DNA of 12,739 nucleotides. Origin: DATLFA01 sp039934635 (lineage in GTDB: Bacteria > Actinomycetota > Acidimicrobiia > Acidimicrobiales > WLNW01). This document shows positions 1 through 5,971 of this stretch, piece by piece (the first letter of the stretch is position 1; the number at the start of each line of letters is the position of its first letter). The stretch spans positions 1 through 12,739 of the forward strand of contig JBDTLT010000157.1 of the NCBI GenBank assembly GCA_039934635.1. The letters are read 5' to 3'. Both the position numbers and the translations under genes were made by a program. Below the pieces are notes generated by a model that was given only the letters and a program-made list of their open reading frames with translations, searched no databases and was not told the DNA's origin.

Positions 1-1
1 C

Positions 2-1153
2 ATGTTGCCGGACGTTCCCGACGACACCTACTTCCCGCTCACCAACCCGGTCCGCGTCTACGACACACGCCAGGCCCCCGCAACCGCGATCGCGCACGGT
101 GACACCCGTCTCGTGCAGGTTGCCGGTGTGGGCGGCGTCCCGGTCGACGCCAAGACCGTCATAGCCAACGTGACCGTCGTCGATCCGGACAGCTCGGGCT
201 ACTTCACCGTGTTCCCGACCGGCTCGCTGCAACCGAACACGTCGACGCACAACTTCGGCGCCGGTGAGAACTTCGCCAACATGATCACGATGCAAGTCGG
301 CAGTAGCGGCTACATCTCGATCTTCAACTACTTGAACTCCGGTGGCGGTACCGCGGACGCCCTCGTCGATATCGTCGGCTACACACGCCGCGACAACAGC
401 GGCACGCGACTGCACACGATGGCGCCCAACCGCCTCCTCGACACCCGCGCCGGCGTGGGCACCGGCCTCACCGGTTCGTTCGGCGCCGGCACTCCCCGCA
501 ACCTCACCGTGCGCGGCGGCAGCACCGGCGTGCCCGCCGATGCCGAGTCGGTCGTGCTCAACATGACGGTCACCAACGTCAGCCGCAACGGCAGCTTCAT
601 CACCGTGTGGCCGGCCGGGTCGCCCCAGCCCGTGGTGTCCAACCTCAACAACGTCGAGGGCATCGCCCGACCCAACCTGGTCGTCGCCCGTGTCGGTACC
701 GGTGGCCAAATCAGCATCGCCAACGACAGCGGTACCGCCGACCTGATCGCAGACGTCGTCGGCTACTTCAGCGCCGGCGCCTACAAGAGCGGCGGCGTGA
801 TCACCGGCCTCACACCGGCTCGCATCCTCGATACCCGCTCGCCTCAGCCCGGAAATCCGTTCGGCCAGGGCCAGGTCCGCAGCATCACGGTGGCCGGCGC
901 CGGGGGCATCCCGGGCACCGCCAAGACCGCGATCCTCAAGGTCACCGCCGTCGACCCAGATGCCGGCGGCTTCCTCACGGTCTGGCCGGCGGGTACCGCC
1001 AACCCTCCGAACGTGTCGAACCTCAACTTTGTCCCCGGAATGACGATTCCCAATCTGGTGATCACCCAGATCGGCTCCGCTGGCCAGATCAACGTCTACA
1101 ACGCTTTCGGAACCACCCACGTGTTGATCGACGTACTCGGGTACGCAGACTGA
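2..1153 (+). CDS. Secreted/surface protein with three ~120-residue beta-rich repeats, 5' partial
   Basis: The frame is open from the left edge and ends at TGA 1151-1153. The ATG at base 2 is only the first Met in view; the true start, and any signal peptide or N-terminal catalytic domain, lies upstream. The visible 383 residues are three tandem copies of one domain (about residues 10-127, 137-258 and 267-381). Each opens with a P-x-R-x-x-DTR motif (VRVYDTR, NRLLDTR, ARILDTR), has a G-G-V/I-P turn, then an 'N-x-T-V' strand, an F-x-T-V-x-P-x-G segment and a PN or AN motif, and closes with D-V/I-x-G-Y. From memory, similar repeats occur in tandem at the C-termini of actinobacterial extracellular proteins, including enzymes and adhesin-like proteins. 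I cannot assign a family name or activity. No transmembrane segment or sorting signal is visible at the C-terminus. It is unlikely to belong to the downstream biosynthetic operon. Confidence 0.8.
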   Translation: MLPDVPDDTYFPLTNPVRVYDTRQAPATAIAHGDTRLVQVAGVGGVPVDAKTVIANVTVVDPDSSGYFTVFPTGSLQPNTSTHNFGAGENFANMITMQVGSSGYISIFNYLNSGGGTADALVDIVGYTRRDNSGTRLHTMAPNRLLDTRAGVGTGLTGSFGAGTPRNLTVRGGSTGVPADAESVVLNMTVTNVSRNGSFITVWPAGSPQPVVSNLNNVEGIARPNLVVARVGTGGQISIANDSGTADLIADVVGYFSAGAYKSGGVITGLTPARILDTRSPQPGNPFGQGQVRSITVAGAGGIPGTAKTAILKVTAVDPDAGGFLTVWPAGTANPPNVSNLNFVPGMTIPNLVITQIGSAGQINVYNAFGTTHVLIDVLGYAD

Positions 1154-1195
1154 CGTGTAATTCCGGAGCTTTGACGCTGTCTCGTCAGTGTTCGC

Positions 1196-1218
1196 TCGGT
1201 TCGTATACTTCGAACCGA
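1196..1218. promoter_or_regulatory. Perfect 8-bp inverted repeat flanking the -10-like box; operator or hairpin
   Basis: Arms TCGGTTCG (1196-1203) and CGAACCGA (1211-1218) are exact reverse complements separated by seven bases, TATACTT, which contain the -10-like hexamer. Arm centres are 15 bp apart. In DNA this geometry would suit a dimeric repressor blocking the -10 region. In RNA it could form an 8-bp hairpin 43 bases after the upstream stop codon, but no U-run follows, so a classic intrinsic terminator is less likely. The pairing is directly visible; the function is inferred. Confidence 0.5.
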
Positions 1219-1243
1219 CGACCCAACGGGGGGCCACCGGGAC

Positions 1244-1248
1244 AAAGG
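1244..1248 (+). promoter_or_regulatory. Ribosome binding site supporting the ATG at 1254
   Basis: AAAGG lies five bases before the ATG at 1254. It supports this start over the in-frame GTG at 1188, which would add 22 residues unlike any formyltransferase N-terminus and would place the -10-like box and inverted repeat inside the coding region. Confidence 0.5.
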
Positions 1249-1253
1249 CAACG

Positions 1254-4200
1254 ATGGACCCGACTCAACCTCCACGAACGATAGAACTCGCCCCGCACAC
1301 TCCGAGGCGCTGCGTCGTCGTGGGCGACCAGACGCTGGCGCTCGAGTGCAGCGAACTCGCAATGGCGGCGGGTCTCCAGGTCGTCGCGCTGGCGTCACGC
1401 CACGAGCAGGCGGCTGATTTCGGGCGGCGCCACGACATCGAGGTGCGCGACGCGGCCCGGCTGAGCGACGCGCTCACGGGCATCGATGCCGATGTCTTGT
1501 TGAGCATCGCCAACCTGCGCATCGTGCCCAAGTCGATCCTCGAACGCTTCGAAGTCAGCATCAACTTCCACGACGGTCCGTTGCCGCGGTTGGCAGGAGT
1601 CCACGCGACGTCGTGGGCGTTGGCCAACGGCGCACGTGATCATGCGATCACGTGGCACCTGATGACCGATACCCCCGACGCCGGCGAGATCGTGCTGACC
1701 GACGAGTTCGCGATCGCCGACGACGACACTGCGTACACGTTGAACGCCCGATGCTTCGAGCGGGCGCTGGCCACGTTCCCGCTCGTTGCGTCCGCGCTGT
1801 CGACCGGCCGTCTTCGCGTTACCGCGCAGCCGCCCGAGCCCGGCGAGTACCACGGACGCCACGAACGCTTCGGCGCGAGGGCGGTATTCGATCCGCGACG
1901 CACGAGACGCGATCTGGTCGATGTGGCCCGCGCCCTCGATTTCGGTCCGCGCATCGTCAATCCACTCGGCTCGATGCACGTCGTTCACGACGCCGATGCG
2001 TGGCTCGCACACGTCGACTTTGGCAGCGGTGTGGCGTTGCCGGTTGCCGACGGATCGGTGACCGTCGTTGCCATCACCTCGCTGGCGGGTGTGCCGCTCG
2101 ATCTGACCGCCTTGCCCCAGCAGGCCGACGATCTCATGCCGTCGCGTGAGATGTGCGCAGCACTCGACGCGCACGACGCCGCGCTGTCGCGCAGCGAGGT
2201 CTCGACCCGCGCACTGCTGTCCGCATCTGCCGCCACGCCAGTCGCAGGCATCGAATTCACCGGCGACATCGGACGTGCCCGTGATCCACGGTTCTGGTCC
2301 AGCGTGGCGCTCGCGGCCGACGAGTCCACGTCGGGGTACATCGTCAGCGCCGCCGTGTTGTGGGTCGCCCGCACCCTCGGCAATGGCCACGCGATCGTGG
2401 CGATCGCCGACCGATCCAGTCGCGAGATCGCGGCGTCGCTCGCGCCGCTGGCCCGCAGGCCTCTGCTCGCCATCAACGCCGAACTCGCACGCGTGAGCGC
2501 GGCCGAGTTCGTGGACCAGATTGCCGTGAGCAGTGAACGTTCCCTCGCGTCTGGGCCGTGGCTCGCCGATGTCGTCGCCCGCGATCCCGAACTGCGGGCT
2601 CGCGCCGCGACTGACGCCAGCTCGATGGGACCGCTCGTCGTCATCGATGTCGATGACGATGACGACCAGAGTGATGCGGCCTCTGTCATCCGCGACCCCG
2701 CGGCGATCCTGCACGTGCGCATCGGAGCCACTCGCGCGCTGCTCGATTACGCGGACGGCGCCATCGACGCTGCCACCGCCACGCGGATCGGCGAGCAAAT
2801 AACTGCGCTTGCCGCGACATTGCGCGAGCATCGCGAGACCCCGACCGGTTTGCTGACGATCGCCACCGCGAGCGAGCGCGCGCTGCTGCAGTCCCTCAAC
2901 GCGACCGAGCGCGCCCTGCCTCTCGACCAGACCATCACCGGCGCGTTCCTGGCTCAGGTCGAACGCACACCGGGCGCCGCCGCGGTCACGGCCAACGGCC
3001 TCACGCGCACCTACCGCGAACTAGCCGATGAGGCCGCGCGCATGGCCGCCGTCCTCGGCCGCGCGGGGGTTGAACGGGGAAGTCGCGTCGGGCTCGCGCT
3101 CGTACGGGACGAACACCTGCTGCCGTCGATGCTCGCGGTGTTGCTCTGTGGTGCGGCGTACGTACCGCTCGACCTCGCGTTTCCCGAAGAACGACTACGC
3201 ACCATCGTCGAAGACGCCCGTCTCGACGCGGTGGTCGCCGCGGACCCCTCGCTCGGTCGCCGCCTCGCCGGGCCTTCGCGCGCAGTCGTCCGCGCCGGCG
3301 CTGACGATGCCGAGCAACAGGCCCCCGCCCATATCGACGGTCCGCGCGCCGATGACGCGGCGTACATCATCTACACATCGGGCTCGACGGGCACACCCAA
3401 GGGCGTTGTCGTCGAGCACCGCAACGTCATCAACTTCTTCGTGGCGATGGATGAAGTCATCCGCACCGATCCGCCCGGCGTGTGGATGGCCGTCACGAGC
3501 ATCTCGTTCGACATCTCCGTGCTCGAGCTCCTCTGGACCATTTGCCGCGGCTATCGAGTTGTGGTCCGACCCGATGCTGCCACCATGCGCGCCGCAGCGA
3601 CTCCGCCTGGCTGCCCCTCGTTCAGCTTGTTCTACTTCGCCAGCGCGGAGGCCGACGGTGCCACCGGCTACAGCTTGCTGCTCGATGGCGCGCGCTTTGC
3701 CGACGACAACGGCTTCGAAGCAGTGTGGACGCCCGAGCGCCATTTCCACGCGTTCGGCGGCATCTATCCGAATCCTTCGGTGACGAGCGCGGCGATCGCC
3801 GCGGTCACGAGCCGGATCGGCATCCGAGCCGGCAGCGTCGTGCTACCACTGCACTCACCGGTCCGCGTCGCGGAAGAGTGGGCGGTCGTCGACAACCTCT
3901 CCAACGGCCGCATCGGCGTCTCTGTCGCTGCCGGGTGGCAACCGAACGACTTCGTCCTCAACGTCGGCGCGTTCGAAGGCGCCAAGGAACGACTCGAAGA
4001 CGACATCGACGCGCTACGCCGCCTTTGGCGCGGCGAGACCGTGTCGCTGCCCGGGCCACTCGGCCCCGTCGACGTGCGCACCTTCCCTCGACCGAGGCAA
4101 CCCGAGATCCCTCTATGGCTCACCTCCGCGGGCAGCATCGAGACGTTCGAGCGCGCGGGTCGCCTCGGTTGCAACCTATTGACGCACCTGCTCGGGCAAT

Positions 4201-5969
4201 CGATCGAGCAAGTTCGAACAAAGGTCGAGGCGTACCGCGACGCATGGCGCCGTGCCGGGCATCACGGTGACGGTCGAGTCACGTTGATGCTGCACACATT
4301 TCTTGCCGACAACCGCGAAGTCGCGCGGGCGGCCGCCCGGCCTGCACTCACCGGCTACCTGCGCTCGGCGACCAACCTGTTGAAGGACATGGCGTCTGCC
4401 TTCCCGACGCTGCGCAACGCGGGCGCCGATGCCGACGAGTACTTCCGGTCGCTCACTCCGAGCGAGCTCGACGAGCTCCTCACCGCGGCCACCGACCGCT
4501 ACATGGACACGAGCGGCCTCTTCGGCACCGTCGACGACGCCCAGACACTGGTCCTCGAAGCGGTTGGGGCGGGCGTCGACGAGATCGCCTGCCTCGTCGA
4601 TTTCGGGGTCGACGCCGAGCTCGTGCGGGGCAGTTTTGCCCTGATCGCGTCCCTCAAGCAGCGCATCGAGGCTCATTTCGGCGCCGGCTCGGTCGATACG
4701 AGCGATATGTCGCTCGGCGGTCTGATTCACGCGGAACAGGCCACGCACCTGCAATGCACGCCGTCGATGCTCGCGATGCTCGTCGCCGACCCCACCGATG
4801 GTGCGGCGCTCGGCCAACTGCAACACGTGCTCATCGGGGGCGAAGCGTTCACACCCGCGCTCGCCGGCGAAGCGTTGAGTCTGCTCAACGGGCGGCTCAC
4901 CAACATGTACGGCCCTACAGAGACGACCGTGTGGTCACTCGTACACGAGGTCGAGCGATCCGATGTGGTCCCCATCGGGCGTCCCATCGCCAACACCACC
5001 GTGTACACCGTCGACACGAGCGGAGCGCCGACTCCGGTTGGCGTCCCGGGCGAATTGCTCATCGGTGGCGTCGGCGTCACTCGCGGCTACCACGATCGCG
5101 CCGAGCTAACGGCGGCGCGCTTCATCGACCATCCGCAGTGGGGCCGCGTGTACGCGACCGGCGACCGCGCCACGATCCAGCACGACGGTGTGCTCGAATT
5201 CGGCGGAAGACTCGATAATCAGGTCAAGGTACGCGGCTATCGCATCGAGCTGGGCGAGATCGAGTCCGCGCTCGAGGACGAGCCACAAGTTGCCCGAGCC
5301 GTTGTCGTCGCCATCGATGTCGACAGCGTCACCGAACTCGTCGCATTCATCACCCCCAAGGAACCCGCCACCTTCGACCTCGCGCGCGTGCAACGCGCGT
5401 TGGCGGCGCGGCTGCCCGAACCAATGATCCCGCGCGGTTTCGACCTACGTGATTCGTTGCCCACGATGCCCAACGGCAAGACCGATCGGGTCGCGCTCGC
5501 GAAGTCGGCAGCCGCGGTACTCACTCGGCCGGTGGCGTCGTCGATGGGACCGCAGCCGGTCGTGCCGCCCCCGGTGTCGGTGTTGACCTTCGGCCCCGCC
5601 GATACCCGCGAAGGTCCGCCATCGACCGCCGACGAACTCGCCGTCATCGAGATCTGGTCGTCGGTCCTCGGGCGGCCAATCCAGCGCAACGACAACTTCT
5701 TCGAAGTCGGCGGACACTCGTTACTCGCCATCAAGGTCTTCCGACTGCTGAGCGAACGGGCCGCGGTTCCGCTGGCCCTGACCGACATCTTCCGCTTCCC
5801 CAACGCGCGACTCCTCGGCGCGCACCTCAGCTCACTTCGCGGCGGGACCGGTGAGGGCACCAGCACGGTCGAGCCCGGCCAGCCGGGCGCGCCTGTGCCG
5901 GCGACCGCAGGCGACGATCGGGGAGCGCGGCGGCGCAACGCACTGCTCGGCCGCGGTCGAAACGGCTGA
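1254..5969 (+). CDS. NRPS initiation module: formyltransferase - half C - adenylation with embedded LLM monooxygenase - carrier
   Basis: Predicted 1571-residue assembly-line enzyme from the ATG at 1254. Domain order by residue: formyltransferase (about 18-290), a condensation-like C-terminal lobe (about 300-547), adenylation N-part with motifs A1-A4 (about 555-775), an FMN luciferase-like monooxygenase (about 790-1142), the rest of the adenylation domain with A5-A10 (about 1150-1415), and a carrier (about 1462-1535, Ser1489). A basic, disordered tail with an RRRNALL stretch may dock to the PKS. The aligned specificity residues predict glycine. With no full C domain and no upstream NRPS gene in view, it most likely starts the chain, as the formylating F-A-PCP module of gramicidin synthetase LgrA does. 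The arrangement resembles proteins of the MupA/Atu3671 LLM family. It is nearly contiguous with the PKS gene (2-base gap). Domain calls are firm; substrate and oxidation chemistry are inferred. Confidence 0.9.
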   Translation: MDPTQPPRTIELAPHTPRRCVVVGDQTLALECSELAMAAGLQVVALASRHEQAADFGRRHDIEVRDAARLSDALTGIDADVLLSIANLRIVPKSILERFEVSINFHDGPLPRLAGVHATSWALANGARDHAITWHLMTDTPDAGEIVLTDEFAIADDDTAYTLNARCFERALATFPLVASALSTGRLRVTAQPPEPGEYHGRHERFGARAVFDPRRTRRDLVDVARALDFGPRIVNPLGSMHVVHDADAWLAHVDFGSGVALPVADGSVTVVAITSLAGVPLDLTALPQQADDLMPSREMCAALDAHDAALSRSEVSTRALLSASAATPVAGIEFTGDIGRARDPRFWSSVALAADESTSGYIVSAAVLWVARTLGNGHAIVAIADRSSREIAASLAPLARRPLLAINAELARVSAAEFVDQIAVSSERSLASGPWLADVVARDPELRARAATDASSMGPLVVIDVDDDDDQSDAASVIRDPAAILHVRIGATRALLDYADGAIDAATATRIGEQITALAATLREHRETPTGLLTIATASERALLQSLNATERALPLDQTITGAFLAQVERTPGAAAVTANGLTRTYRELADEAARMAAVLGRAGVERGSRVGLALVRDEHLLPSMLAVLLCGAAYVPLDLAFPEERLRTIVEDARLDAVVAADPSLGRRLAGPSRAVVRAGADDAEQQAPAHIDGPRADDAAYIIYTSGSTGTPKGVVVEHRNVINFFVAMDEVIRTDPPGVWMAVTSISFDISVLELLWTICRGYRVVVRPDAATMRAAATPPGCPSFSLFYFASAEADGATGYSLLLDGARFADDNGFEAVWTPERHFHAFGGIYPNPSVTSAAIAAVTSRIGIRAGSVVLPLHSPVRVAEEWAVVDNLSNGRIGVSVAAGWQPNDFVLNVGAFEGAKERLEDDIDALRRLWRGETVSLPGPLGPVDVRTFPRPRQPEIPLWLTSAGSIETFERAGRLGCNLLTHLLGQSIEQVRTKVEAYRDAWRRAGHHGDGRVTLMLHTFLADNREVARAAARPALTGYLRSATNLLKDMASAFPTLRNAGADADEYFRSLTPSELDELLTAATDRYMDTSGLFGTVDDAQTLVLEAVGAGVDEIACLVDFGVDAELVRGSFALIASLKQRIEAHFGAGSVDTSDMSLGGLIHAEQATHLQCTPSMLAMLVADPTDGAALGQLQHVLIGGEAFTPALAGEALSLLNGRLTNMYGPTETTVWSLVHEVERSDVVPIGRPIANTTVYTVDTSGAPTPVGVPGELLIGGVGVTRGYHDRAELTAARFIDHPQWGRVYATGDRATIQHDGVLEFGGRLDNQVKVRGYRIELGEIESALEDEPQVARAVVVAIDVDSVTELVAFITPKEPATFDLARVQRALAARLPEPMIPRGFDLRDSLPTMPNGKTDRVALAKSAAAVLTRPVASSMGPQPVVPPPVSVLTFGPADTREGPPSTADELAVIEIWSSVLGRPIQRNDNFFEVGGHSLLAIKVFRLLSERAAVPLALTDIFRFPNARLLGAHLSSLRGGTGEGTSTVEPGQPGAPVPATAGDDRGARRRNALLGRGRNG
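1305..2130 (+). other. Formyltransferase domain of the NRPS
   Basis: The domain resembles methionyl-tRNA formyltransferase and would move a formyl group from 10-formyl-tetrahydrofolate to an amine. The signature INFHDGPLPRLAGVH carries the catalytic Asn104 and His106; the third catalytic residue, Asp142, is in DTPDAGEIV. These positions nearly match the Asn106/His108/Asp144 triad of the E. coli enzyme. A region with the character of the formyltransferase C-terminal subdomain follows to about residue 290. In this context the likely target is the amino group of the carrier-bound glycine or its oxidised form. Confidence 0.88.
2150..2895 (+). other. Condensation-domain remnant (C-terminal lobe only)
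   Basis: About 245 residues look like the second half of an NRPS condensation domain: a helix near 'SAAVLWVARTL', the segment around 'SAAEFVDQIAVSSERSLA', a 'DYADGAIDAATATRI' floor-loop-like stretch, then the usual lead-in LNATE before the adenylation domain. The first lobe and its HHxxxDG catalytic motif are absent, so it should not form peptide bonds. It probably has a structural role, seating the formyltransferase on the adenylation domain. An acidic run of five Asp (encoded near 2650-2667) sits within it. The assignment rests on pattern recognition and is moderate. Confidence 0.5.
2930..5500 (+). other. Glycine-type adenylation domain, split by a monooxygenase
   Basis: Core motifs run in order: A1 TYREL (from residue 583), A2 CGAAYVPLD, A3 YTSGSTGTPKG (707-717), A4 FDIS (752-755), then the inserted LLM, A5 NMYGPTE (1217-1223), A6 GELLIGGVGVTRGY, A7 YATGD, A8 GRLDNQVKVRGYRIELGEIE and A10 NGKTDR (Lys1409). 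Aligning to the GrsA pocket by eye gives D753, I754, L757 before the insertion and Q, L, G, M, V, W, then K1409 after it. The string D-I-L-Q-L-G-M-V-W-K differs from the canonical glycine code only by two conservative changes. Asp753 is the residue that binds the amino group of alpha-amino acids. The domain therefore looks active and glycine-specific. Confidence 0.85.
3621..4680 (+). other. Embedded FMN-dependent luciferase-like monooxygenase domain
   Basis: About 350 residues (roughly 790-1142) are inserted between A4 and A5. They show the hallmarks of natural-product luciferase-like monooxygenases: an opening SLFYFAS strand, WTPERHFHAFGG (His830), YPNPSVTSAAIAAVTSRIGI, GSVVLPLHSPVRVAEEWAVVDNLSNGR, AGWQPNDF and a late 'ACLVDFGVD' strand. 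The family uses reduced FMN and oxygen and would need an external flavin reductase; none is in the window. Its substrate is probably carrier-bound glycine. N-hydroxylation and alpha-hydroxylation are both possible. A monooxygenase embedded in a glycine adenylation domain is known, from memory, in the myxothiazol/melithiazol enzymes MtaG/MelG, where oxidation of glycine leaves a terminal amide. Confidence 0.88.
5625..5850 (+). other. Peptidyl carrier protein domain of the NRPS
   Basis: About 75 residues with the phosphopantetheine site in EVGGHSLLAIKVF; the modified serine is Ser1489. It would carry the activated glycine through oxidation and formylation and hand it to the KS of the next protein. 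The last ~45 residues of the protein are Gly/Pro/Arg-rich and could be a docking tail. Confidence 0.92.
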
Positions 5970-5971
5970 CG

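Larger units (their letters stand above)
1154..1253 (+). promoter_or_regulatory. Intergenic region with candidate promoter for the NRPS-PKS operon
   Basis: These 100 bases separate the surface-protein gene from the NRPS and are the only sizeable non-coding stretch in the window. A good -10-like hexamer, TATACT, lies at 1204-1209. It would place a transcription start near 1216 and leave a leader of roughly 38 bases before the ATG at 1254. No convincing -35 sits 16-18 bases upstream: the TTGACG at 1171-1176 is about 27 bases away. If real, the promoter therefore depends on an activator or an alternative sigma factor. The hexamer lies inside the loop of a perfect inverted repeat, listed separately. 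Confidence 0.4.

Noticed and set aside
1171..1209. TTGACG (1171-1176) and TATACT (1204-1209) as a classical sigma-70 promoter pair
   Set aside because: The spacer is about 27 bases, far beyond the 16-18 needed, and no -10-like sequence lies at the right distance from TTGACG.
1188..1253. GTG start at 1188 adding 22 residues to the NRPS
   Set aside because: The extension resembles no formyltransferase N-terminus, overlaps the promoter-like region, and has a weaker start context than the ATG at 1254, which has AAAGG five bases upstream.
2641..2680. GAC/GAT-rich stretch as a DNA repeat or slippage site
   Set aside because: It encodes an in-frame acidic loop (five Asp) with mixed codons and no frame change, so it is ordinary protein sequence.
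1395..2831. 478-codon open frame on the minus strand, and other long antisense frames across the window
   Set aside because: They lie opposite well-supported domains, have low-complexity Arg/Ala/Gly-rich products with no recognisable motifs, and are expected from high-GC coding DNA.
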